DNA of 64,000 nt from Streptomyces kaniharaensis (GCF_009569385.1 NZ_WBOF01000001.1:5837501-5901500), one strand, 5' to 3'. Positions 16,464-25,225 are shown, counted from the first letter of the stretch. Numbers and translations: made by a program. The notes: a model not told the origin generated them from the sequence alone.

Positions 16464-18293
16464 ATGGGTTCACGGATCAGACGCGGCACCGCCTTCGCCG
16501 CGCTCACCACCTTCGCCGGCACACTGTGCTCTGCCACACCGGCGCACGCCGCCCTTCCCTCGCCGATCGCGCACGCGTTCGTCGTCTCGTCCGACGCCAT
16601 CGGGGCGATCGCCGCCGTGCCGCCCACCGTGGTGTCGGACTATCCGCCCGGTGGCACGACCACCCAAGTCGGCCTCACCGCAGGCCCGTTCGCCACGAGC
16701 GGGACCCTGACCGCCGCCACCGCCGGCAACCCCGTCACCGGAACCTCCAGTGCCACCGCCACGGTGGAGAACCTCGGGGGCAACCTCGGCGCGAACATCG
16801 GCGTTCTGGGACTCGTCGGTGTCCACTCCACCTGCAACGCGAACGCCGCCGGTGCGACGGGCTCGGGGCTGATCGACAGCGGCAGCGTCACTCCCGCGGG
16901 GCTGGCTCCCGTCATCCTGCCGTCGAATCCGGCGCCGAACACCGTCATCGTCATCCCGGCACTCGGCCAGTTGACGCTCAACGAGCAGTCGACGGACGTC
17001 AACGGAGTGCTCACGGTCAACGCGTTCCACCTGCAGCTGCTGCCGGAGCTCAGCGGGGCCAACGTCATCGTGGCACACGTCCAGTGCGGAGGCGCGGCCC
17101 CGGCCCCGTCGATCGTCAAGAGCGCCGAGAGCTCGTTCGTCGAGGGGCAGACGGTCCACTACACCTACACCGTGACCAACAACGGCGTCGTGCCGCTGAC
17201 CGGCATCACGGTGACGGACTCCGGCCCCGGCAGCCCGGTCGTCACCTGCCCGGCCGGGACGCTGGCGCCGGCCGCCTCCGAGGTCTGCACCGCCACCTAC
17301 GTCGCCACCCCGGCGGACGCGGCGGCGGGCCGGATCGTCAACACCGCGACGCTCAACGCCACCGTCGAGGGCGCGGGTGCGGTCACCATCAACAGCAACG
17401 AGCTGACGGTTCCGCTCCGGGCGCTGGCCGTTACCAAGGAGGCGACCGACCCCGACTTCCAGGCCCCGGGCGCGACGGTCCACTACGTCTACACCGTCAC
17501 CAACACCGGCCGGGCGCCGTTGACCAACGTCACCGTGACCGATGCGACGCCGGGCGTCAACATCCCCGGCTGCGGCACCAACCAGCTGGCGCCCGCCGAG
17601 AGCACGACCTGCGCGGCCACGTACACCACCACGGCGGCGGACGTCGCGGCCAAGTCGGTCACCGACCAGGGGTCGGCCAGCGGCACCGACTCGAGCGGGC
17701 AGCCGGTGACCGCGACCAGCAACCGGGTCACCACCACCCTCGCCGCGCTGGCGGCGACCAAGCACGCCAACCCGTCCGTGTTCACCGGCGCGGGCGAGAC
17801 GATCACCTACACCGTCACGGTGACCAACACCGGCGCCCAGCCGCTGACCAACATCCACGTGACGGACAACGGGCCCGGCGTGCCGACGGTGACCTGCCCC
17901 ACGGGCGAACTGGCGCCGGGAGCCTCGGTGGACTGCACCGCCACCTACACCACCACGGCGGCGGACGTCGCCGCGGGCCGGGTCACCGACACCGCGACCG
18001 CCACCGGCACCACTCCGGCCGGCCGCACGGTGAGCGCCGACACCGACCCGCTCACCGTCGGGCTGGAGTACGCCGGCAACCCGTACCCGGTCGTCGAGCA
18101 CCACCCGGTCGGCGAGCACCACCCGCTCGGCGAGCACCACCCGGCCCCCCACCCCGGCGGCGTCCTGGCGGAGACGGGAGCGGGAGATTCGACGCAGGCC
18201 GCCGGACTCGCCGCCGTCGCCCTCGTGGGCATGGGCTCGCTCCTGCGCGGCTACACCCGCGTCCGGAGCCGCCGGACCGGCGCCCGCGGGTAG
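16464..18293 (+). CDS. Sortase-anchored surface protein with DUF11-like repeats and LAETG motif
   Basis: This 609-residue protein begins with a signal peptide (residues 1-29, cleavage after T-P-A-H-A). A unique region of about 185 residues follows, then three DUF11-like repeats at about 216, 321 and 427. Each carries V-H-Y-x-Y-T-V-T-N or similar, a V-T-D strand, and a Cys pair (V-T-C-P and C-T-A-T-Y) likely to form a disulfide. After the repeats comes a His-rich linker with three E-H-H-P units, then L-A-E-T-G at about 568. A hydrophobic segment and a basic tail complete the anchor. LAXTG is the class E sortase signal of actinobacteria, so the protein should be covalently attached to the wall. 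RBS AAAGGA precedes the ATG. The role is probably adhesive or structural; this is inference. Confidence 0.85.
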   Translation: MGSRIRRGTAFAALTTFAGTLCSATPAHAALPSPIAHAFVVSSDAIGAIAAVPPTVVSDYPPGGTTTQVGLTAGPFATSGTLTAATAGNPVTGTSSATATVENLGGNLGANIGVLGLVGVHSTCNANAAGATGSGLIDSGSVTPAGLAPVILPSNPAPNTVIVIPALGQLTLNEQSTDVNGVLTVNAFHLQLLPELSGANVIVAHVQCGGAAPAPSIVKSAESSFVEGQTVHYTYTVTNNGVVPLTGITVTDSGPGSPVVTCPAGTLAPAASEVCTATYVATPADAAAGRIVNTATLNATVEGAGAVTINSNELTVPLRALAVTKEATDPDFQAPGATVHYVYTVTNTGRAPLTNVTVTDATPGVNIPGCGTNQLAPAESTTCAATYTTTAADVAAKSVTDQGSASGTDSSGQPVTATSNRVTTTLAALAATKHANPSVFTGAGETITYTVTVTNTGAQPLTNIHVTDNGPGVPTVTCPTGELAPGASVDCTATYTTTAADVAAGRVTDTATATGTTPAGRTVSADTDPLTVGLEYAGNPYPVVEHHPVGEHHPLGEHHPAPHPGGVLAETGAGDSTQAAGLAAVALVGMGSLLRGYTRVRSRRTGARG

Positions 18294-18330
18294 TCGTACC
18301 TGCTGCCGGACCGACTGGTCGCACTGCCGC

Positions 18331-18364
18331 GTCGGGCCCTCCGTGAACCCACGGAGGGCCCGAC
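18331..18364. terminator. Bidirectional 15-bp hairpin terminator
   Basis: GTCGGGCCCTCCGTG (18331-18345) pairs perfectly with 18350-18364 across a four-base loop, between the convergent surface-protein gene and the decarboxylase. Confidence 0.85.
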
Positions 18365-18394
18365 GCCGTCCGGTGTCCGCGGTCCACCTGCCCT

Positions 18395-19603
18395 TCAAAC
18401 GTCGAGTTCCCCCGGTGCGAGGAAATGGAAGGCGGGGCGAGGGTGCATGAGGAAGTCGTGGTGCGAGATGTTCCACGCGTAGGCGCCGGCCAGCTCGAAC
18501 ATCACCCGGTCCGCGGCCCGCAGGACCGTGACCGCGGCCTGGTGGGCGAGCACGTCCTTCGGCGTGCACAGCTGCCCGGCCAGGGTCGCCCGGCCGGTGG
18601 TGACGGCGGGCCGGGCCCACGGATGCGGCCAGTCCGTCACCGGCACGACGGTGAACGGCTGGTCGTGCCCCCGGGTGGCGGGAGTGCGCAGGTGGTGGGT
18701 GCCGCCGCGCAGGACGGCGACGTCCTGGCCGTAGCTCTGCTTCACGTCGAGCACCTCGGTCGCGTAGTAGCCGCAGTACGCCGTCAGGGCCCGCCCCGGC
18801 TCGATCCGCAGCCGCAGCCCGGGGACGCGCTCCAGCAGCTCGGCGAGGCCGGCGCCGAACGCCTTCCAGTCGAAGCGCCGCGCCGGGTCGGCGTAGTCGA
18901 CGGCCATCCCGCCGCCCGCGTTGACCTCGGTGAGTTCGAAGGCGTGCCGCTCGGCCAACTCCACCGCCCGACGGACGATCCGCTCCGTCACCGCCAGCTG
19001 CGCCGGCGCGTCCAGCCCGCTGGCGAGATGGGCGTGCACTCCGCGCAACCGCAGCTGCTCGAAGCCCGGCGCGGCGAGCAGCCGCAGGCACCGCTCGGCC
19101 TGGTCCGGGTCGAGCCCGAACGGCGTCGGGCGGCCGCCCATCGTCAGCGCCACCGGGCCGAGCGCCTCCGAACCGGCCGGCAGGTTCAGACGGAGCAGCA
19201 CGTCCACCGTCCGCCCCGGCATCCCGGCGAGCAACGCGGCCAGCCGTCGCAGCTCCTGTTCGCTCTCCAGGTGCCAGCGTCCGACTCCGATCCGCAGCGC
19301 CAGGGCCGTCTCGGCGGGTGTCTTGCCGGGCCCGCCGAAGGCCAGCGCGGCCTGCGGCAGCACCTGGTGGACGTGCGCCAGCTCGCCGCCGGAGGAGACC
19401 TCGTAGCCGTCCACCAGGTCGGCCAGCGCGGCCAGGATCTCGGGCTCCGGATTGGCCTTGGCCGCGTAGTAGAGCTCGGCCCGCTCCGGCAGGGCGGCCC
19501 GGACGGCGGCCGCGTGCACCCGCAGCGCGGTCAGGTCGTAGACGTAGGCGGGAAGGGCGTCGGACGCCAGGCCGGCCACCAGTCGACGGACGGCGGCGGT
19601 CAT
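18395..19603 (-). CDS. Type III PLP decarboxylase of a vibrioferrin-type siderophore operon (PvsE-like)
   Basis: This 402-residue alanine-racemase-fold decarboxylase belongs to the DAP/ornithine decarboxylase group. The PLP Lys is in Y-Y-A-A-K-A-N, the phosphate-binding glycine loop in N-A-G-G-G-M-A-V-D, and the cofactor Glu in R-I-E-P-G-R-A-L. The C-terminal part has G-Q-L-C-T-P-K-D-V-L in place of the usual C-E-S-x-D active site, so the substrate differs from DAP. In PvsE and SbnH systems the enzyme decarboxylates an amino-acid unit or its citryl adduct. It is the last of five coupled genes; its ATG overlaps the upstream stop as ATGA. A strong hairpin follows. Confidence 0.88.
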   Translation of the reverse strand: MTAAVRRLVAGLASDALPAYVYDLTALRVHAAAVRAALPERAELYYAAKANPEPEILAALADLVDGYEVSSGGELAHVHQVLPQAALAFGGPGKTPAETALALRIGVGRWHLESEQELRRLAALLAGMPGRTVDVLLRLNLPAGSEALGPVALTMGGRPTPFGLDPDQAERCLRLLAAPGFEQLRLRGVHAHLASGLDAPAQLAVTERIVRRAVELAERHAFELTEVNAGGGMAVDYADPARRFDWKAFGAGLAELLERVPGLRLRIEPGRALTAYCGYYATEVLDVKQSYGQDVAVLRGGTHHLRTPATRGHDQPFTVVPVTDWPHPWARPAVTTGRATLAGQLCTPKDVLAHQAAVTVLRAADRVMFELAGAYAWNISHHDFLMHPRPAFHFLAPGELDV

Positions 19604-21330
19604 CGGACGGTCCGGATCGGGGTGCGGTCGAGGGCTTCGGACGGGGTGCCGACGGCGGCGAGAAGATCCTCGGCGAGCGGCGACGGCAGCGGGACGTAGC
19701 CGGCCTCGCGATCGGCCTTCCGTGCCCAGCGGATCAGCAGGTTGGCCTTGGCCGGCAGCGGCACGCCCGCGAGGAGCGCGCTCAGCCTCGGTGGACAGCC
19801 GTACTCGGCGGCGTGGTCCCGCAGCGTCTCGCGGACCAGCTCCCACAGTGTGGCCTCCAGCCGCGGGTACCGGTCGGTGAGCGCCGCCAGGACCTCGGAG
19901 ACGTGGTTGACCAGCAGGCAGTAGACCACCCGGTCCCAGCCGCGCTGCGCGTCGTAGGTCATCGGGCCCGCCACGTCGGGGGGCAGCTGGGCCAGCGCGG
20001 GGGCGTGGCGTTCGGGGAGCAGCTTGGTGCCCTCCAGGTCGCGGAAGAGCACCTGGGCCGGGCGCCCGGCGGCGTCCACCCCGACCACGACGTTCTGCAG
20101 GTGCGGCTCCAGGACCACGCCGTGGTCGAAGTACGCGGCGAGCACCGGCGGCACGAGCAGCCGCAGGTAGGCGCGCAACCAGTCGATCGCCTCGGCTGGC
20201 CCTGCGCCGTCCAGCAGATGGGAGACGTGCGCGGAGCTGGTCGGGTACTCGTCGGCGACGGCGGCCGCGAGGAGCGGGGTCACCCCGGGGTGCAGGACGG
20301 CTGCCAGGCCCTCGCGGACGATCAGGCCGAAGCCCTCGTACAGCGCCGTGTCCGGGCGCCCGTCGCGGCCCGGCAGCGCGAGAGTGCGGAACGCCGGCTC
20401 GCGGAGGATCACGGCCTGCGGGAACCGCTGGGCCAGCTCCGCCCGTACCGGGGCCAGCAGGCGGGTCAGTGCCACCGCTCCGGCCAGTTCGTAACCGGCG
20501 TTCTTGCGCAGGCAGTTGGTGATCCGGACGTTGAGGCTGAACTTGAGGAACACGCCAGCCCCTTGCAGGGTGCGGACCGAGGCGGTGGGTGTGAACGGAC
20601 TGCCGCCGGTGCCCAGGTCGAGCACGTCACCCCGCCGGAGTGCCGCCCGCAGCAGGGGGTTCGCATCCAGCAGCCGGTACTGCCACGGGTGGACGGGCAG
20701 CAGCCGGTACCCCGCGGGCACCGGGCGCAGCCCGTCCACCAGAGCCGTCGCCGTACCGTCCACGCTCTGCTCGGCGAGCAGGTCGGCGCGCACCGCGAGG
20801 TGGCGCAGCGGGAAGGCCGCGCGCAGCTCCGGTGCGTACGCGGCCCAGGCCGCCCGGTCGGCGGAGCGGGACTTGGGTGTGGGGTGGAAGCGGTGGCCGA
20901 AGACGATCGCCTGCTCGGACTCCAGGTAGCGGTCCGTGCCGGCTGCCGGCCGTCCGGACAGGGCGGCGGCCACACCCTCGTAACTGGAGGTCATCTGATC
21001 CAGGAACTCGTCGTTGTTGACGCCGCTGCGCAGCGTCAGCTCGCCCTGGACGTGCTCGGCGAACTCGCGCCAGCCCAGCTCCCGCGGGGCGGCCGGGTGC
21101 TCCTGGTGGACCGGGCCGGTGAACCGGTGCGCGCCGATCAGGGAGGTGCGGCGCAGCGCGACCCGCAGCAGCACCCCGCGCCTCGGCAGCCGCACGAGCA
21201 GGTGTCCGTCCGCGACGGTGGTCTGGTGCTCGGGCGCGGACACCTCGCGGAGCAGGCAGTTGAGGAGGGTGTGCGACACGGCGTGGTCGGCGGTGGGAAG
21301 CGGAGCCGGCGGCTGGGACAGGGGCCTCAT
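19600..21330 (-). CDS. NRPS-independent siderophore synthetase (IucA/IucC family, PvsD-like)
   Basis: This 576-residue NIS synthetase adenylates a carboxylate, usually of citrate or a citryl intermediate, and condenses it with an amine or alcohol. The ATP-binding signatures are G-H-R-F-H-P-T-P-K-S-R, P-V-H-P-W-Q-Y, and F-T-P-T-A-S-V-R-T. The FhuF-like C-terminal region has E-P-H-L-Q-N-V-V-V and the L-F-R-D-L-E-G loop. The start at 21330 is fixed by an ATGA overlap with the MFS stop. The family is certain. Its type (A, B or C) and substrate are not determinable here. Confidence 0.92.
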   Translation of the reverse strand: MRPLSQPPAPLPTADHAVSHTLLNCLLREVSAPEHQTTVADGHLLVRLPRRGVLLRVALRRTSLIGAHRFTGPVHQEHPAAPRELGWREFAEHVQGELTLRSGVNNDEFLDQMTSSYEGVAAALSGRPAAGTDRYLESEQAIVFGHRFHPTPKSRSADRAAWAAYAPELRAAFPLRHLAVRADLLAEQSVDGTATALVDGLRPVPAGYRLLPVHPWQYRLLDANPLLRAALRRGDVLDLGTGGSPFTPTASVRTLQGAGVFLKFSLNVRITNCLRKNAGYELAGAVALTRLLAPVRAELAQRFPQAVILREPAFRTLALPGRDGRPDTALYEGFGLIVREGLAAVLHPGVTPLLAAAVADEYPTSSAHVSHLLDGAGPAEAIDWLRAYLRLLVPPVLAAYFDHGVVLEPHLQNVVVGVDAAGRPAQVLFRDLEGTKLLPERHAPALAQLPPDVAGPMTYDAQRGWDRVVYCLLVNHVSEVLAALTDRYPRLEATLWELVRETLRDHAAEYGCPPRLSALLAGVPLPAKANLLIRWARKADREAGYVPLPSPLAEDLLAAVGTPSEALDRTPIRTVR

Positions 21331-22538
21331 CGGAACCTCCGACGGGTGCGGGAGAGGAGGAGGGCGGTGGCCGCGGCGAGGGCGGTCGCCGCTCCGGTCA
21401 GCGCGGGGGCGCTCGCGCCGTAGCGGCCGGCGACGAGCGCGGCGACGACCCCGGCGGCCACCGCTCCGCCCTTGGAGAAGAACTCGACCGTGCCGAACAT
21501 CCGGCCGGGGGCCCGCCCGTGCGCCGCCTCGGCGGCCAGCACGGAGAGCGATACCAGGCCGAGGGTGAGCCCGGCGCCGAACACCAGCCGGACGGTGACG
21601 AAGGCGGCCAGGCTGTCGGCTGCCGCGTGGCCGGCGAGGCCGAGCGCGACCACCGCGAGGCCCAGCGCGAAGCCGAGCCGCGCCCTGCCCAGGACGAGGT
21701 TGTGGGCCCGGGCGGCGAACAGCAGGTAGCAGAGGTGGGGCAGGGCGAACAGAAGGCCCGCCACGGTGGGGGACAGGCCGGGCAGGCGCTGATCGAGGAG
21801 GGCGATCAGGTACGGGAAGGAGATGACGGTGGAGAAGACGAAGACGAACTCGAGGGCGTAGAGCAGCCGGAGCAGGCCGTCGGTGCGATCGCACGGTGCG
21901 GGCCCGGCCCGCTCCGGTTTTGCTGCCGGCGTCAGGCGGGGTTCCGGCAGCCGGGCCAGCAGCGCGGCGGCGGCCAGCGGCAGGACGGCCATCAGCAGGT
22001 ACTGCCGGTGGGGGCCGATCCATGGTGAGAGCGCCCCCACCACGATGGGTGCCGCGACCAGCGAGGCCCGTGCGCCGCCCTGCATCAGGGCGAGGGCCCC
22101 GGACAGTCGCGGACCCTCCAGGCCGGCGGCGAGGTAGCCGTTGGAGGCGGCGAACGTGCCGCCGAGGAAGCCCTGGAGCACCAGCGCGGCGGTGAAGGCC
22201 GGCAGGCTGTCCGCCGCCCCGGCGAACAGGAAGGAGACGCTGAGCCCGAGTTGGGCCCGCAACAGCAGCCGCTTGCGGCCGAACCGGTCGGCCAGGCGAC
22301 CCCAGAACGGGGCGCCGAGCGCGCTGAAGACCGTCGGGATGACGTAGAGCAACCCGGCCCAGCGGGCGGTCGGGTCGCCGAGGCCGGGCAGGATCGCGGT
22401 GAAGTAGGGCGGCAGGCCCAGGGTGGCGAACGAGGCGACGAAGTAGCAGGCGGCGACCGCGTGCACCTGGCCGCGGTCGAGCCCCCGCGTGGGGCCGGCG
22501 ATGGCGTGCGCGGAGCCCTGCGGGGCGGCGGTGCTCAT
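21327..22538 (-). CDS. MFS exporter of the siderophore operon (PvsC-like)
   Basis: This 403-residue MFS protein has twelve helices and the motif-A loop G-R-L-A-D-R-F-G-R-K-R between helices 2 and 3. It sits between two NIS synthetase genes and overlaps both by ATGA junctions, as the MFS gene does in vibrioferrin-type operons. It probably secretes the finished siderophore. No receptor or ABC uptake genes lie next to the operon. Confidence 0.9.
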   Translation of the reverse strand: MSTAAPQGSAHAIAGPTRGLDRGQVHAVAACYFVASFATLGLPPYFTAILPGLGDPTARWAGLLYVIPTVFSALGAPFWGRLADRFGRKRLLLRAQLGLSVSFLFAGAADSLPAFTAALVLQGFLGGTFAASNGYLAAGLEGPRLSGALALMQGGARASLVAAPIVVGALSPWIGPHRQYLLMAVLPLAAAALLARLPEPRLTPAAKPERAGPAPCDRTDGLLRLLYALEFVFVFSTVISFPYLIALLDQRLPGLSPTVAGLLFALPHLCYLLFAARAHNLVLGRARLGFALGLAVVALGLAGHAAADSLAAFVTVRLVFGAGLTLGLVSLSVLAAEAAHGRAPGRMFGTVEFFSKGGAVAAGVVAALVAGRYGASAPALTGAATALAAATALLLSRTRRRFR

Positions 22539-24250
22539 CTCCTGACCCCCGCGCGGAGCAGGTAGTTGGGGCCGCTGGTGTAGTACTTGTTGACGTCGGC
22601 GGCGCCCGAGCGCTCCTTGCTGAGCAGGGTGCCGGCCGTGACCATCGCCTTGACCGGCAGCCGTTCGGCGTCCAGCAGGGCGGCTCGCATCGGTTCGCCG
22701 TCGGCGCCGAGGCGGCCGATCGCCTCGTCCAGACGGTCGCGCAGCAGCCGCAGCAGGCCGGTCAGCGAGGCGCGGCCGTGTGCGGCGAGGCCGAACGCGA
22801 CGGCGGCCGTGCAGAGATGGCCGGTGATGGTGGTGAACAGGTCGGTCAGCGGCCGATCGTCCGTACCGCAGATCCGCGGGTCGGTGAAGTCGTCCGGCTT
22901 CACGTCGAGCAGGGCGGACCTCACCGTGTTGATCCGGGGGCCGTCGTTGTCCTTGAGGAGCAGCCGCAGCCGGGTGCGGCCGTGTGGCAGGTCGAGCACC
23001 AGCGAGGTGTTCTGCTGGTGCGACTCCAGGGCGATCCCGTACCCGAAGAGCGTCGTGTGCCAGTCCAGCAGGACGGCGAGCAGGCTGTCGTAGAGGGCGA
23101 GCACGTCACCGCGGAAGAACCGGTCGGCGAGGTGGTCGATCACCAGCCTGCCGCCGGGCGCGGCGGCGAGCAGCGCGGCCAACGGCACGGTCAGCGCGTC
23201 CTGGAGCGTGGCCGGGTAGCGGCGGAGCAGCACGGCGAGCAGCTCGTGGCCGGTCTCGGCGTACCACTGCTCGTCGGCCAGCAGCACGGAGTGCGCGAAT
23301 CTCGGCTCCCTGGCGATCACCGCCTCCAGCAGCCGCTGGCCCGCCGCGCCGTCGGGCAGCACGCCCGGCTTGATGGTCCGCCGGTTGCGACGGCCCAGGG
23401 TGGCGGTGGCCAACGGGAGCTTGAGGTGGTGCAGCGGGGTCTCTACGACGGCCACGGTGCGCATCGAGAGCGTCGGGACGACGGTGAGGTACGGGCGTTC
23501 GGCCAGCACGGCCCGCCCCCCAAGCGCAGTGGCCGCCAGCGCCTCCTCCAGCCCCTCGCCGATCGAGAGCGGGTGGACCGGAATGGCGAGACGGTGCCCG
23601 GTGGGATCGGGCAGGCCGAGCTGTCGGGGCGTGGGCCACCAGGCGGGCAGCGGGGCGTCACCGTGTGTGGTCAGGGCCTCCCGTGGGACGGCGAGCCAGC
23701 GCAGCGGGAAGGACGGATGGAACTCCGGTGCGTAGCGGCGGAGGTTCTCGTCGTCGAGACCGCGCCGCCCGCGCGCGGTGGGGTAGACGGGATGGTCGTG
23801 GTAGGCCGCGAGGGTGTCCTCGGCGAGGCTGCCGCGTAAACCTGTCCAGTCGGCCGGGTCGGCCCCGTACCGCGCCGCCAGCTCCGCGTGCACGCCATCG
23901 CGGGCCCCGGCGTGCAGCCGCATGGTCGCCAGGGTCTGGCGGCACTCCTCGGCGAAGGCGTCGTAGCCGGCCCGGTCCTCCGGCGCGGCCAGGGCGCGCA
24001 GTGAGCCGATCATCTCGTCCAGGCCGGTCACCCTGGCTCCGTCCACCTCCAGCAGCGGCAGTCGCGCGGTGTGCTCGCACTGGAAGCCCTCGTCCGCCAC
24101 CGGGAGCAGGACGGCGGTTCCGCTGAGCTCCAGGCGCAGCCAGCGGCCGTCCGCCCGCTCGACGGGCACGCTGGCGGTCCGCAGGCCGAGGACGTCCTCG
24201 CGGAGCAGGGCGCCCAGGACCCGCAGGGTCAACTCGTCTCGCTCGGTCAC
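22535..24250 (-). CDS. NRPS-independent siderophore synthetase (IucA/IucC family, PvsB-like)
   Basis: This 571-residue NIS synthetase has the family motifs H-P-V-Y-P-T-A-R-G-R, I-P-V-H-P-L-S and T-L-S-M-R-T, where the A-S-x-R-T of other members reads L-S-M-R-T. The C-terminal motif is E-S-H-Q-Q-N-T-S-L-V-L, and a K-D-N-D-G-P-R-I stretch replaces the usual R-D-x-E/Q loop. The GTG at 24250 overlaps the stop of the upstream small gene as GTGA, which fixes the start. It is distinct enough from the second synthetase to have a different substrate, as PvsB and PvsD do. Confidence 0.9.
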   Translation of the reverse strand: MTERDELTLRVLGALLREDVLGLRTASVPVERADGRWLRLELSGTAVLLPVADEGFQCEHTARLPLLEVDGARVTGLDEMIGSLRALAAPEDRAGYDAFAEECRQTLATMRLHAGARDGVHAELAARYGADPADWTGLRGSLAEDTLAAYHDHPVYPTARGRRGLDDENLRRYAPEFHPSFPLRWLAVPREALTTHGDAPLPAWWPTPRQLGLPDPTGHRLAIPVHPLSIGEGLEEALAATALGGRAVLAERPYLTVVPTLSMRTVAVVETPLHHLKLPLATATLGRRNRRTIKPGVLPDGAAGQRLLEAVIAREPRFAHSVLLADEQWYAETGHELLAVLLRRYPATLQDALTVPLAALLAAAPGGRLVIDHLADRFFRGDVLALYDSLLAVLLDWHTTLFGYGIALESHQQNTSLVLDLPHGRTRLRLLLKDNDGPRINTVRSALLDVKPDDFTDPRICGTDDRPLTDLFTTITGHLCTAAVAFGLAAHGRASLTGLLRLLRDRLDEAIGRLGADGEPMRAALLDAERLPVKAMVTAGTLLSKERSGAADVNKYYTSGPNYLLRAGVRR

Positions 24251-24471
24251 GGCGTGATCTCCCAGCGGTTGGCGGCGACGAAGTCCGTGGCGGCACGCCG
24301 GAGGGCGTCCGGGTCCCGGCCCAGGGCCCAGACCAAGCCGAGGTAGTCCCTGAGCGCCCGCACCCGGCGGTCGGTCAGCACGGTGACCGCCAGACCCAGC
24401 CGGGCCGCAGCCGGCAGGAAGCCCCGGGTGACCGAGTCGGTGGGTTTGAGGGCGAGCAGGTACAGCAGCAT
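24247..24471 (-). pseudogene. Remnant of an ATP-grasp ligase gene (PvsA-like), internally deleted
   Basis: The gene has 74 codons from an ATG at 24471 with GAGGA nine bases upstream. The first 40 residues (start M-L-L-Y-L-L-A-L-K, then F-L-P-A-A-A-R-L-G-L-A-V-T-V-L-T-D) form the N-terminal beta-alpha-beta unit seen at the beginning of ATP-grasp ligases. The last 35 residues, ending F-V-A-A-N-R-W-E-I-T-P, look like a C-terminal helix of such a protein. The ATP-binding and catalytic core is absent. Family members have about 400 residues, so about 330 codons seem lost in frame. The reading frame and the GTGA coupling to the next gene are intact, so it is probably still translated. The assignment to PvsA rests on position and on the N-terminal pattern. 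A genuinely small protein is the alternative. Confidence 0.55.
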
Positions 24472-24591
24472 TTCGGGTGGTCCTCGGCACACGGACGCAG
24501 CCACCGGCAGCCGCACGGGCGTGGCGGGCGGACGCATCGGCCGGCGCCGTCGGCGTCAGGCGCTTCCGTGCCGTCACTCCACAGCATGTAC

Positions 24592-24610
24592 GTCAGGCAT
24601 CGTGCCTGAC
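24592..24610. promoter_or_regulatory. Perfect 8-bp-arm palindrome in the siderophore operon leader
   Basis: GTCAGGCA TCG TGCCTGAC lies in the inferred 5' leader of the siderophore operon. It is 19 bp long like an iron box, but its AGG/CCT core is out of register with the IdeR/DmdR consensus, so it may bind another regulator or fold in the RNA. Confidence 0.45.
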
Positions 24611-24678
24611 ACCGCGACAAGTCTCAGGTGTCCGAGCGAATCAGGCGGTCGGGCCGGTTCGGACACAATCTCTAAAGT

Positions 24679-24706
24679 CAGTATAGGAGGCGATTTTCGC
24701 ACATCA
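24679..24706 (-). promoter_or_regulatory. Probable promoter of the siderophore operon
   Basis: On the minus strand, TTGATG (24706-24701) and TATACT (24684-24679) are separated by 16 bases. The -10 is an excellent match. Transcription would start near 24672 and give a leader of about 200 bases carrying the 24592-24610 palindrome. Confidence 0.55.
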
Positions 24707-25225
24707 AGGGAAGTGGCGACATTTCCGGCCCATCCCACCCGCGATTTTTTCGGCGCAAAGGGTGGAAAGTGACTCTGTGTGTCAAATTTCGGCGAATTCG
24801 CCTCAAGTGTGACTCGCCGTGAGAACTCCTGGCCAGAGCCGGCAATTTGGCGTCGAGAACGTCGTGGACGGGCGGGAATTCTCGTAGTCGTGGAGCCGGC
24901 AACCGGTCCGGGTGTGATCCTCTGCGAGGGCGCATAGGAGCGGACGTGCCGGAGTGATTCGTCAACGGATCGCCTGTGACGGCATGGGAGGCGCGCTGCC
25001 GCCTGGGGAAATCCGCGTGTGCAATTACGTCGTTCCCGCGACAAACTCCGGAACGCCGATCGGGGAACCGTCGGCGGCGCGTGAGGAGCTCGGTGTGGCC
25101 TCGCCGCCCGCTCCGTCCGAGCGCAGGCTGGAGTAGTAGCTCGCGGCGTCTCGCGCCCGCACCGGGGCGGCAGCGCCCTCGCCGCGCCCTGGCCGAGCGC
25201 TCCGGCGACGAGAGGAGGAGTCCTC
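24707..25225. other. AT-richer intergenic region upstream of the siderophore operon
   Basis: The stretch is less GC-rich than its surroundings (for example around 24745-24830) and contains a perfect 12-bp palindrome, GGCGAATTCGCC, at 24791-24802. No coding ORF with a plausible start was found. It divides the divergent siderophore operon and the DUF4389 gene, so it may hold regulator sites for either. No consensus iron box was seen. Confidence 0.4.

Noticed and set aside
16470..19091. 873-codon minus-strand ORF opposite the surface protein and decarboxylase
   Set aside because: It crosses a strong terminator and two recognised genes, and its product is low-complexity.
24590..24760. Canonical DmdR/IdeR iron box upstream of the siderophore operon
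   Set aside because: No sequence close to TTAGGTTAGGCTAACCTAA was found. The palindrome present has a different register.
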